A program made the position numbers and the translations under genes. Positions 16,486 through 23,632 of a DNA stretch of 63,111 bases are shown in pieces. The notes below the pieces were generated by a model. It was not told where the DNA came from. It saw nothing but the letters and a program-made list of their open reading frames with translations, and ran no database searches. Position 1 is the stretch's first letter. Each line of letters opens with the position of its first letter. This DNA is from ARK-14 sp002899805 (GTDB lineage Archaea; Thermoproteota; Thermoprotei_A; Sulfolobales; Fervidicoccaceae), in assembly GCA_039793985.1 (NCBI GenBank), contig JBAMMC010000008.1:1-63111 (forward strand), in the 5' to 3' direction.

Positions 16486-17211
16486 ATGCGCAATTCTTTT
16501 AATACCCGTAACTTAATAGATCAAAGGTGTTTCGTATTGGAGGTCCTGTCTGATAATAGAGTAAAATTTGTTACACATCCCTTAGCTAAGGCGATTCTAA
16601 CTTCGCTTAGAGATAGAAATACCAAGCAGATAGAGTTCAGAAGGGGCCTAGTAAGGCTCGGCATTTTCATTGCCTATAGGATTGTAGAAGACTTTCCAAC
16701 AGAAGAAATAACTGTAGAAACTCCCCTGGGAGTAAGGGCAAAAGGGATAAGGATACCTGATCTCGATAGAGTAGTCATAGTACAGGTCTTGAGGGCATCG
16801 ATGCCCTTGGTAGAAGGGATGATCAAGATTATTCAGGGTGCTAGGCAAGGTGTCGTTAGTGCTAGGAGAGTTGAAGAGCTAGGTATGAGCGAGGATAAAT
16901 GGTTCAACATTGAGGTGAAATATGTGAAGTTTCCGAAGATAAACAGCGATGACAATTTAATAATAGCAGATCCAATGTTTGCTACAGGTTCAACAGCTAT
17001 TGCCGTTATGAATGAGTTAGTGAAAAGGGGAGCAAAGCCTAAGAGGATCATCCTAGCAAACGTAATCTCAACCGAACTGGCAATAAAAAGGTTCCTTGAA
17101 GCTTATCCTAATTCCCAGATCTACACCATAGAAGTCGATCCGGAACTCAACGAGAAGGGCTATATAGTTCCTGGTCTTGGAGATGCTGGCGATAGGGCTT
17201 TCGGTGAGTAA
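16486..17211 (+). CDS. upp: Uracil phosphoribosyltransferase
   Basis: Salvage enzyme making UMP from uracil and PRPP. The PRPP-binding loop is IIADPMFATGSTA near residue 160-173, VVIVQVLRASMPLVEGM is the ribose/flexible segment, and GYIVPGLGDAGDRAFGE is the uracil-binding C terminus. At 241 aa the product is about 25 residues longer at the N terminus than usual; no canonical start codon exists nearer the conserved HPLAKAILT, and the TATA position supports leaderless translation from ATG 16486. Confidence 0.93.
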   Translation: MRNSFNTRNLIDQRCFVLEVLSDNRVKFVTHPLAKAILTSLRDRNTKQIEFRRGLVRLGIFIAYRIVEDFPTEEITVETPLGVRAKGIRIPDLDRVVIVQVLRASMPLVEGMIKIIQGARQGVVSARRVEELGMSEDKWFNIEVKYVKFPKINSDDNLIIADPMFATGSTAIAVMNELVKRGAKPKRIILANVISTELAIKRFLEAYPNSQIYTIEVDPELNEKGYIVPGLGDAGDRAFGE

Positions 17212-17230
17212 AAATAACAGATGATTAAAG

Positions 17231-17238
17231 TATAAAAA
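17231..17238 (+). promoter_or_regulatory. TATA box for the S19e operon
   Basis: TTAAAGTATAAAAACC lies about 60 nt before the S19e start; transcription would begin near 17260. Confidence 0.5.
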
Positions 17239-17294
17239 CCTTGAATAGAAAGTTTACCGTTGCTATTTGAATTAACGCGAGAAAGGTGTTAAAG

Positions 17295-17762
17295 ATGGTC
17301 ACAGCTCTCCAAGTTCCTGCTGATGAGCTGATCAGAAGGATAGCCAAAAAATTAAAGGAAGAATATAGTGACAAGGTTAGGCCACCAGAGTGGAGTAGGT
17401 TCGTAAAAACAGGTATTCATAAGGAATATCCGCCAGTTCAAGATGATTGGTGGTATCTGCGAGCAGCCTCTATGTTGAGGAAATTGTATAAATCAAAGGA
17501 GCCAATTGGGATTACTACATTCAGTGTTATCTATGGAGGAAAGAAGAGGTTCGGCAGTAGCCCTCCACACTTCAGGAAAGCTTCGCGAGCGATTATAAGG
17601 AATATTTTGAAGCAATTGGAATCCGCCGGTCTCGTCACAAAGGTCCCAGGCTCGGGAAGGCAGCTTACTCCTATGGCGGTCTCAATGCTCGATAGAGTCA
17701 GCAAAGAAATATTCAAGGAGCTTGTCGAAAAGAACCCTGACCTGAAGATATATCTTGAGTGA
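17295..17762 (+). CDS. rps19e: 30S ribosomal protein S19e (eS19)
   Basis: Winged-helix ribosomal protein of the small-subunit head. PPEWSRFVKTGIHKEYPPVQDDWWYLRAASMLRKLY and YGGKKRFGSSPPHFRKAS are diagnostic, with GSGRQLTPMAVSMLD at the end. I start at ATG 17295 (155 aa): the upstream in-frame GTG 17286 lies within the ribosome-binding site GAAAGGTG. Leads the S19e-PDCD5-L39e-L31e unit. Confidence 0.96.
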   Translation: MVTALQVPADELIRRIAKKLKEEYSDKVRPPEWSRFVKTGIHKEYPPVQDDWWYLRAASMLRKLYKSKEPIGITTFSVIYGGKKRFGSSPPHFRKASRAIIRNILKQLESAGLVTKVPGSGRQLTPMAVSMLDRVSKEIFKELVEKNPDLKIYLE

Positions 17763-17814
17763 AGAAGGAAATTTAATAGCCTGTCTGGAATATTTATTTG
17801 ACAAGGTGTAAGAA

Positions 17815-18165
17815 GTGGGAGAAGAAGAATATGACGAAGAGCTGGCAGAAATACAGCGTAGAAAGCTCCTCGAATTGCAGAGAAGGATGAGCTCCGAAGA
17901 AGAAAGGAGAAGAAGGGCTGAAATTGAAGCGCAGAAGCAAGAGATATTGAGGAAGATATTAACTCCAGAAGCTAGGAACAGGTTAAACAATGTTAAGCTC
18001 GTACGCCCAGAAATTGCTCAGCTAATCGAAGAACAATTGATCTTACTGGCCCAGAGCGGGAGAATCGCAGAACCTCTAACCGATGAACAGTTGAGAGAAA
18101 TCCTCCAGGACATATATTCGAGGTCTCGTAAAGAATATAATATAAAAATCAGGGAAAAGGATTGA
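17815..18165 (+). CDS. PDCD5-family DNA-binding protein
   Basis: Archaeal homologue of programmed cell death protein 5, a small helical protein reported to bind nucleic acid and chaperonin. Long charged helix (residues 1-45, very rich in E, R and K) is followed by the conserved core ILTPEARNRLNNVKLVRPEIAQLIEEQLILLAQSGRI. 116 aa. GTG start behind AAGGTG. Its place between S19e and L39e is conserved in archaea; exact function is unsettled. Confidence 0.93.
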   Translation: MGEEEYDEELAEIQRRKLLELQRRMSSEEERRRRAEIEAQKQEILRKILTPEARNRLNNVKLVRPEIAQLIEEQLILLAQSGRIAEPLTDEQLREILQDIYSRSRKEYNIKIREKD

Positions 18166-18181
18166 AGCAGGTGTTCAGGTT

Positions 18182-18337
18182 ATGGCTCACTTTAAACCTT
18201 TGGGAAAAAAGCTCAGGTTAGCTAAAGCACTCAAATCAAACCAACCCGTTCCCGTATGGGTTTCAGTTAAAACCCTTAGAAAAGTGAGATTCAACTTGAA
18301 AAGAAGAAATTGGAGAAGAGCAAAACTTAAAGTTTAG
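18182..18337 (+). CDS. rpl39e: 50S ribosomal protein L39e (eL39)
   Basis: A 51-aa very basic protein lining the lower peptide exit tunnel. The translation begins MAHFKPLGKKLRLAKALK and ends NLKRRNWRRAKLKV, with PVPVWVSVKT in the middle, exactly the L39e pattern. Its short length makes it easy to miss in gene calling. It lies in the expected position directly before L31e, with a GCAGGTGTTCAGGTT ribosome-binding region. Confidence 0.96.
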   Translation: MAHFKPLGKKLRLAKALKSNQPVPVWVSVKTLRKVRFNLKRRNWRRAKLKV

Positions 18338-18349
18338 GAGGGATGAGCA

Positions 18350-18679
18350 ATGAGGGCCAACAAATTAGAGCTAACGCTTAATCTCTCCAGAGTTTATACT
18401 ACTAGGAGGACAAAGAGAGCAAGTAGAGCCGTTAGATATCTTCGCGAATTAATAAAGAAAAGGACTCATGCCGAAAAAGTGCTCATTGATGAAAAAATCA
18501 ACAGACTCATATGGATGAGAGGAATAGAAAAACCGCCGAGGAAGCTTCGAGTTGTCATATCGGTTGAGGAATCAGAAGAAATCAAAACGAAGACTGGAAA
18601 AACCATTAAGATTCCAAAAACTGTGAAAGTCTCTCTCCCATCCGAAGGAAAGGAAGAGGTCAAACAGGAAGCAGCTTGA
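18350..18679 (+). CDS. rpl31e: 50S ribosomal protein L31e (eL31)
   Basis: Large-subunit protein around the tunnel exit. LTLNLSRVYTTRRTKRASRAVRYLRELIKKRTHAEKVLIDEKINRLIWMRG is the family signature. 109 aa, somewhat long because of an acidic/basic C-terminal extension (about residues 88-109). aIF6 usually follows immediately; here a 436-nt non-coding gap intervenes. Confidence 0.95.
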   Translation: MRANKLELTLNLSRVYTTRRTKRASRAVRYLRELIKKRTHAEKVLIDEKINRLIWMRGIEKPPRKLRVVISVEESEEIKTKTGKTIKIPKTVKVSLPSEGKEEVKQEAA

Positions 18680-18789
18680 CGAGAATTAAGAACTGGTATT
18701 CTTCCCTTTTAATGTAGATACGAAGTTACTGCGAAATAGGATTTTTATTTCTATGCTTCGGGTATCTTACTTATGAGTGTTTGAAAAGT

Positions 18790-19033
18790 GAGTGATGAGA
18801 GTGTGCTGACCTCGAAAAATGGGATGGAGGTCAGCCACGAGCTCCCCTTCTACACTTTCTAAAAAATACAGAAGCATATTGGACAATTCTATTAGGAAGA
18901 AAACTAATTCGAAGTGGTGTTTCCTTGCCACCATGCTTGATTAGTTAATTAAAGACTCGAACCTGAATATACACGGAGAAGCTATGATTTTCTCTGGAGG
19001 AGCTATAGCCCTTCGAAGTGGAAGAGAGGTCAG
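18790..19033 (+). repeat. Degenerate IS200/IS605-type right-end sequence, copy A
   Basis: Fills most of the 436-nt gap between L31e and aIF6, which holds no ORF. It opens with GTGATGAGAGTGTGCTGACC and closes with GGAGGAGCTATAGCCCTTCG...AGAGAGGTCAG. The same beginning recurs at 53722 (GGTGAGCGATGAGAGGGCACCGACC) and the same ending at 43800 (GGAGCCTCGCCTTTCAGGGCGGGGG..AAGGTCAG). The ending resembles right ends of archaeal TnpB-carrying elements, from memory of the family. No tnpB remnant is visible beside it. Confidence 0.45.
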
Positions 19034-19115
19034 TTTTAGGAAAGTAAACTATATTTATGTAACTAATACTAAATATCAAAAGATAACAATTCGTACTAGT
19101 GCGGTGTAGAAATTC

Positions 19116-19784
19116 ATGAACATTTCCAAACTCAACATTTACAGAAATCCCAATATAGGCGTTTTTCTATTTGCTAATAATAAAATAGCACTGATACCGC
19201 CGAATGTATCGAAGGCTACGAAGAAAACAATTGCGGAAACGCTCCAGGTAGATCCGATTGAGACAACTATAGCAGGGATGCATATTATAGGTGTCCTGGT
19301 GACTGGAAACGATTCATGCATTTTAGTGCCTGATATCATAAAACAGGAAGAGCTCGATGAGCTCAAGGAAACCATAGAAGGTTCGATGAAGGTAGAGGTA
19401 ATAACGACCAGACATACAGCCTTGGGAAACTTAATATCTACCAATAACAAGGCTGCTTACATATCAAAATCTTTTGAGGTAACTGTCGAAGAATTAATAA
19501 CTAAAGGCCTCGGAATACCCGTTTATAGGAGAGCTTACTTGGGATTGCCGATAATTGGATCAATGATTGTTGCCAACGATAGAGTCGCATTTGTACACCC
19601 AATGATACCCGAACAAGAACTCATAACAATAAGCAATGAACTGAAGGTAACTCCGGTTCATGCTACAGTCAACGAAGGGGTTGGCTTCATCAAAATCGGC
19701 ATAGTAATGAACAACAGCGGTATCTTGATAGGTGGCTCAACCACAGGACCTGAACTCGTCAATATAACTTCCGCCTTAGCTTAA
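19116..19784 (+). CDS. eif6: Translation initiation factor aIF6
   Basis: Binds the large subunit and prevents premature joining with the small subunit. Five-fold pentein repeats are visible, each with an IG(V/S)xxxxN(D/N) turn: NPNIGVFLFANNKIALIP, IIGVLVTGNDSCILVP, ALGNLISTNNKAAYIS, IIGSMIVANDRVAFVHP, KIGIVMNNSGILIG. 222 aa, standard. ATG start behind GTGCGGTG. Confidence 0.96.
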   Translation: MNISKLNIYRNPNIGVFLFANNKIALIPPNVSKATKKTIAETLQVDPIETTIAGMHIIGVLVTGNDSCILVPDIIKQEELDELKETIEGSMKVEVITTRHTALGNLISTNNKAAYISKSFEVTVEELITKGLGIPVYRRAYLGLPIIGSMIVANDRVAFVHPMIPEQELITISNELKVTPVHATVNEGVGFIKIGIVMNNSGILIGGSTTGPELVNITSALA

Positions 19785-19884
19785 GAAGAAATCTCTCGTA
19801 TGAACGGACTTCTATATCCGCTCTTTAAGGAAAATGAAAGTTTGGATAATTCAAAAAAAGAATTCACAGCGACTTTTATTCAAC

Positions 19885-19896
19885 TTTTCTTTTTTT
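19885..19896 (+). terminator. T-rich terminator after aIF6
   Basis: CAACTTTTCTTTTTTTGG, about 100 nt after the aIF6 stop. Between them AACGGACTTCTATATCCGCT forms a short CGGA/TCCG hairpin. The remaining gap to L15e carries GCTGACCTC at 19907, also found at 18805. Confidence 0.4.
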
Positions 19897-19983
19897 GGAT
19901 ATTGACGCTGACCTCAAGATGAAGTCTTATAGCAATCGATGAAGTCAAGGATGTTATATAACAATAGCAAAGAATATGTTAAG

Positions 19984-19991
19984 CTTATAAA
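19984..19991 (+). promoter_or_regulatory. TATA box for the L15e-RNase P operon
   Basis: GTTAAGCTTATAAATGC is a good BRE/TATA match; the start would be about 20013, leaving a leader of about 27 nt with GTGGTGCG before the ATG. Confidence 0.55.
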
Positions 19992-20039
19992 TGCTTTTTT
20001 AAAAACACTAGTTAGTTATCGCTTAGTGGTGCGTCATAG

Positions 20040-20717
20040 ATGGTCAAGTCAGCATATCATTACATTTCATTGCTTTGGAAAAAGCCATATAGTGGTGAGT
20101 ATGGAAAAACTCTGAGAACGAGAATGATAAAATGGAGAAGGCAGCAGACAGTGGTGAGAATAGAAAAGCCGACTAGACTCGATAGAGCAAGATCTTTAGG
20201 ATACAAAGCAAAGCCAGGAATAATTGTAGTAAGAGTCCGTGTTAGAAAAGGAGGACAGAGGAGACCTAGACCGAATAAAGGCAGGAGACCGAAAAGATAC
20301 GGAGTTTACGGATATGCAGTAGCCAAGAGCCTTAGGCTTATAGCAGAGGAGAGGGCTGCCAGGAAATATCCTAATTTAGAAGTCCTCAATAGCTACTATG
20401 TAGGAGAAGATGGTAATAGCAAATGGTTCGAAGTGATAATGGTTGACCCCGATCACCCAGCAATAAAGAGCGATCCCCAGTTAAAGTGGATAATAGAGTC
20501 TCATAACAGAGGAAGGGCATTTAGGGCTCTCACAAGTGCTGGTAAGAAGATGAGAGGATTGAGAAAGAGCAGAGGGCTGAAGGGAACTGTAGCATATAAA
20601 TTCAAAAAGAAGGCCAAAGAAAGGGAAAAGAAGAAAAGGCATGAGGCAAGTAGAGGAGCAAGACTTATTGCCCCTGCTGATATACTTGAAAAATACCATG
20701 GTGGAGATATTAAGTAA
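20040..20717 (+). CDS. rpl15e: 50S ribosomal protein L15e (eL15)
   Basis: Large-subunit protein threaded through 23S rRNA. Signatures are KSAYHYISLLWKKP, RLDRARSLGYKAKPGIIVVRVRVRKGGQRRPRPNKGR and VLNSYYVGEDGNSKWFEVIMVDP. The C-terminal third (FKKKAKEREKKKRHEAS) is highly basic. 225 aa, slightly longer than usual. Leads a unit with an exosome-type RNA-binding protein and two RNase P subunits, an arrangement conserved in Crenarchaea. Confidence 0.96.
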   Translation: MVKSAYHYISLLWKKPYSGEYGKTLRTRMIKWRRQQTVVRIEKPTRLDRARSLGYKAKPGIIVVRVRVRKGGQRRPRPNKGRRPKRYGVYGYAVAKSLRLIAEERAARKYPNLEVLNSYYVGEDGNSKWFEVIMVDPDHPAIKSDPQLKWIIESHNRGRAFRALTSAGKKMRGLRKSRGLKGTVAYKFKKKAKEREKKKRHEASRGARLIAPADILEKYHGGDIK

Positions 20718-20768
20718 CATCTATCTTTCTTCTTTCCACAGAGAATATTTTTACTAAAGGGCTCGCAT

Positions 20769-21197
20769 ATGGCAAAAATAGTTTCAATAGAAATTTCAGC
20801 AATCAGGCATATGACTGAAGACGAGAAGAAAGTAGAAGCATGCATCAACGCTTTGCTTCCTCCAGAAGAAAGAGAGAAGTCCAAGCTAATTAAGACGAAC
20901 ACAAAAGGTCATTATGGAAACGAAATAACGTACATGAAACTCGCCGAGGTATCTGATCCTGAAAGAGTTGGGAGCTTTATTCTAAACAATTTGGACGAAT
21001 ACTCAAAGAACATAATTTCGATGACGGCTGAGCAGAGGATAGAAGGAAAAAAACTATACATCAGGCTTCACAAGCATTTGCTCTTGGACAATAAATTGGT
21101 AATCAGCGATAGTGATGAAGCTGTAAGAATCGCAATAAAATTTACATCGGAGGAATCCCTAAAGAAGACTTTGGAAGAACTGCGAAAAAGGAGATAG
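20769..21197 (+). CDS. COG1325-type RNA-binding protein (exosome-associated family)
   Basis: 142-aa protein with an L5-like fold, a family found beside archaeal exosome and RNase P genes. Evidence is the N terminus IEISAIRHMTEDEKKVEACINALLP, GHYGNEITYMKLAEVSDPERV and the C-terminal DKLVISDSDEAVRIAIKF-like segment. Function has not been shown directly; genomic context suggests RNA processing. 4 nt separate it from the RNase P subunit that follows. Confidence 0.85.
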   Translation: MAKIVSIEISAIRHMTEDEKKVEACINALLPPEEREKSKLIKTNTKGHYGNEITYMKLAEVSDPERVGSFILNNLDEYSKNIISMTAEQRIEGKKLYIRLHKHLLLDNKLVISDSDEAVRIAIKFTSEESLKKTLEELRKRR

Positions 21198-21201
21198 GAA
21201 T

Positions 21202-21825
21202 TTGCTCTTAGTAGACGCTTATGTGAGGCCAAAAAATGAAGAAGAAATCAACAAAATATTTGAGCTGGAAGCAAGATTCGGGTACAAAGCTGTAGGGATT
21301 GATAAACAATACGAAGGGAGTTCAGACGAAAGGATAATTACATTTCCTGTACGTGTTGTTTCAGGAAGAAATGAGGCAGAGGCAAAGGAGGTTTTGAGAG
21401 AATGCAAGAAGGGCGAGCTTGTAATATCGAAGCCGAATGATCCAGGGTCTCTCAGAGTTTTCAGTCGAGATACTAGAGCTCACATAGTTGAAATCTCACC
21501 AAAGCTTGTTCATCTGATGGATCGTAACCAAGCTGAGCTATTGAAAGTGGGAAAGAGCTTCATAGGTTTTTCCCTATCTTCTCTCATAGATGACCCGAAA
21601 ATGTTCTGGTGGCTTTCATTTCTTCTGAATTATTCGATGAAATATAACATAGACTTGGTTATATTCAGTGGAGCATCGCGATTCGAGGAATTAGTTCACC
21701 CTAAGACAACGCTGAATTTACTCATTCAAGCTGGTTCGCCAAAGGAGATAGCTTTCAAGATAATGGATGGAAATAAATTGTTGAAAATTTTGGGGATTAT
21801 GGATTTTGCTGTGGAGAAAAGGTGA
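21202..21825 (+). CDS. rnp3: RNase P protein component 3 (Rpp30 family)
   Basis: Protein subunit of archaeal RNase P, which removes tRNA 5' leaders; it pairs with Pop5/Rnp2. Has the TIM-barrel PHP-like fold of Rpp30: MLLVDAYVRPKNEEEINK at the start, KYNIDLVIFSGASRFEELVHP, and the C-terminal segment GSPKEIAFKIMDGN. 207 aa. TTG start just after the COG1325 stop. The partner subunit is the next gene. Confidence 0.92.
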   Translation: MLLVDAYVRPKNEEEINKIFELEARFGYKAVGIDKQYEGSSDERIITFPVRVVSGRNEAEAKEVLRECKKGELVISKPNDPGSLRVFSRDTRAHIVEISPKLVHLMDRNQAELLKVGKSFIGFSLSSLIDDPKMFWWLSFLLNYSMKYNIDLVIFSGASRFEELVHPKTTLNLLIQAGSPKEIAFKIMDGNKLLKILGIMDFAVEKR

Positions 21826-21830
21826 AATAG

Positions 21831-22316
21831 ATGGGAATAGCAGATATTACAGTGCTCTTATGTCTTGGTCTTTCCGTTGCAAATTTGTTCATGTTTATTT
21901 ATCTTCTAATTTATAAAAAGAGAATAGAAACCGGAAGAGAACCAAATCTGCTAAGAGGAAAAACCATACCAGCCATTAGAACAATTAAATTTGGCAAGAA
22001 GTTCAGGAAAAGATATATTATATTTGAAGTTCTTTCGAGAGATGCTATAGATGGAGAGACAGTAAAGAAGCATATCAAGTCAGCTGTAGCAAAGCTTTTC
22101 GGAGAACCAACCGTAATGTCGTCGGGCATCTCTCTAATTTTTTATGACGAAAAAACCAATATTGGAATTTTGAGAGTGAATCGAGAGAGCGTTTCCCTTG
22201 TTATAGCATCTTTTCATATTGCGGGGAAGGAAGGTAAAGAAAAGAAACTAATGTTAGTCCCAATTAAGGTTACTGGAAGTTTAAAGAAGGCAAAGGAATT
22301 GATTGAAAAGCGTTGA
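21831..22316 (+). CDS. rnp2: RNase P protein component 2 (Pop5 family) with N-terminal membrane segment
   Basis: The Pop5 core occupies about residues 60-161: KRYIIFEVLSRDAIDGETVK, SGISLIFYDEKTNIGILRVN, VPIKVTGSLKKAKELI. In front of it lies a hydrophobic segment, about residues 7-28 (TVLLCLGLSVANLFMFIYLL), then the basic KKR, which predicts a single transmembrane anchor with the core in the cytoplasm. The ATG at 21831 has a good GGTGA site, and there is no canonical start just before the core, so the anchor seems genuine. Ordinary Pop5 is about 100-120 aa. Confidence 0.88.
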   Translation: MGIADITVLLCLGLSVANLFMFIYLLIYKKRIETGREPNLLRGKTIPAIRTIKFGKKFRKRYIIFEVLSRDAIDGETVKKHIKSAVAKLFGEPTVMSSGISLIFYDEKTNIGILRVNRESVSLVIASFHIAGKEGKEKKLMLVPIKVTGSLKKAKELIEKR

Positions 22317-22336
22317 TTCGTAAATTAGATATAATA

Positions 22337-23632
22337 TCAAGTTACTTTCTCCAAAATTTCTCCTCTCAAATCAAAAAAAGTTGCGCCGGTTACCTTTACA
22401 ATCACTTCATCACCCAATTTCCATTCTCCGCTGTTTTTCACTACAATACTCAGATAGTTCTCGGTTCTGACGGTCAGACTTTTTCTCTTCTCTGAGGCCT
22501 CTACAATGAAACCCCTAATCTTTTTTCCAACGTAACTATTCATTTTTTCTGAGCTAATTGACGAATGTAGATCCAAAAGTTTTCTACTCCTAGCTTTTTT
22601 TACACCGTCGGAAATCTGCTCAAGACGGGCAGATATCGTGAAAGGGCGAGATGTGTACTGTGCTATATGTATCCTGTCGATGAGACCAGTCTTGATAACT
22701 TCTAGGGTTTTCTCGAACGCTTGTTCATCTTCTCCCGGATGTCCCACCATAATATCTGTGGCTATTGTAATATTCGGTATCTCTTTTTTGAGAGTTCGAA
22801 TGATATCTAGGTATTCTTTCACCGTATAGTTTCTATTCATCAATTTCAGGACTTCATCATCTCCGCTCTGGAGTGGTATGTGTGCGAACTTGTAGATATG
22901 CTCAAGTCTGTAAGCTTCAATGAGTTTCCAAAGGATATCTCTCAATGTATCGGGATTCATCATAGCAACTCTCAGCATGTACTTTCCCTGCACTTCATTG
23001 TTTATCTCTCCTAAAAGCTCAGGGAGAATCTTTCTACCTGAAATATCGATTCCGTAGACCCCCGCATCCTGACTGGCAAGCTGAATTTCCTTTGCTCCAG
23101 CTTCCACCAAATTTCTCACCGCTGGAATGATAACTGAAGGTGGTCTACTGAGAAGTGCCCTTCTAGCATGTTTTGTAACGCAGAAGCTGCAATTTCCTAA
23201 ACATCCATCGTTGATAGGCACAATACCTATTACTCCATCGAGAATCGAAGGAACCAAATTTTTCTTACTATTACTTAATCCTAATCTGATCTTCTCACCA
23301 CCGCTAAGAGCAGCAGTAACTTCCAATATCCTATATGGAGAGATTAGGATGGCCTCGGGGGCTTGTCTTAGTATAGCGTAGGGGTTGATTTCTGTGAGGC
23401 AACCTGCTACCACTAATTTGGCCTTTGGATTTTCAGACTTAAGTTTCGAAATCAGCTTTAAACTCTTCTGCTCAGAGTCAGCTCTGACAGCACATGTATT
23501 CACAATTATAACATCGGCTATGTTGGGGTTTTCAGTAGGGTTGAACCCTTCCCTCATTAATAGCATCTTCATTAAGTTACTGTCTCCTCTGTTTAGTGCG
23601 CACCCCAGAGTTTCTATGTAGAACTTCATCAT
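22337..23632 (-). CDS. tRNA methylthiotransferase (MtaB/CDKAL1-type radical SAM)
   Basis: Radical SAM enzyme that converts t6A37 to ms2t6A37 in ANN-decoding tRNAs. The N-terminal MTTase domain has FYIETLGCALNRGDS and NTCAVRADSEQKS plus VAGCL (three cysteines for one [4Fe-4S]); the radical SAM motif is NDGCLGNCSFCVTKHARR; a TRAM domain closes the protein (IRGFIVEASEKRKSLTVRTENYL). 431 aa, normal. The start overlaps the upstream HD gene by 56 nt; GAGGGTAAAA is the ribosome-binding site. Confidence 0.93.
   Translation of the reverse strand: MMKFYIETLGCALNRGDSNLMKMLLMREGFNPTENPNIADVIIVNTCAVRADSEQKSLKLISKLKSENPKAKLVVAGCLTEINPYAILRQAPEAILISPYRILEVTAALSGGEKIRLGLSNSKKNLVPSILDGVIGIVPINDGCLGNCSFCVTKHARRALLSRPPSVIIPAVRNLVEAGAKEIQLASQDAGVYGIDISGRKILPELLGEINNEVQGKYMLRVAMMNPDTLRDILWKLIEAYRLEHIYKFAHIPLQSGDDEVLKLMNRNYTVKEYLDIIRTLKKEIPNITIATDIMVGHPGEDEQAFEKTLEVIKTGLIDRIHIAQYTSRPFTISARLEQISDGVKKARSRKLLDLHSSISSEKMNSYVGKKIRGFIVEASEKRKSLTVRTENYLSIVVKNSGEWKLGDEVIVKVTGATFFDLRGEILEKVT

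Noticed and set aside
18788..18815. C/D box small RNA (GTGATGA...CTGA)
   Set aside because: Only 7 nt lie between the boxes, too short for a guide, and the same boxes occur in relic B in a context of element ends.
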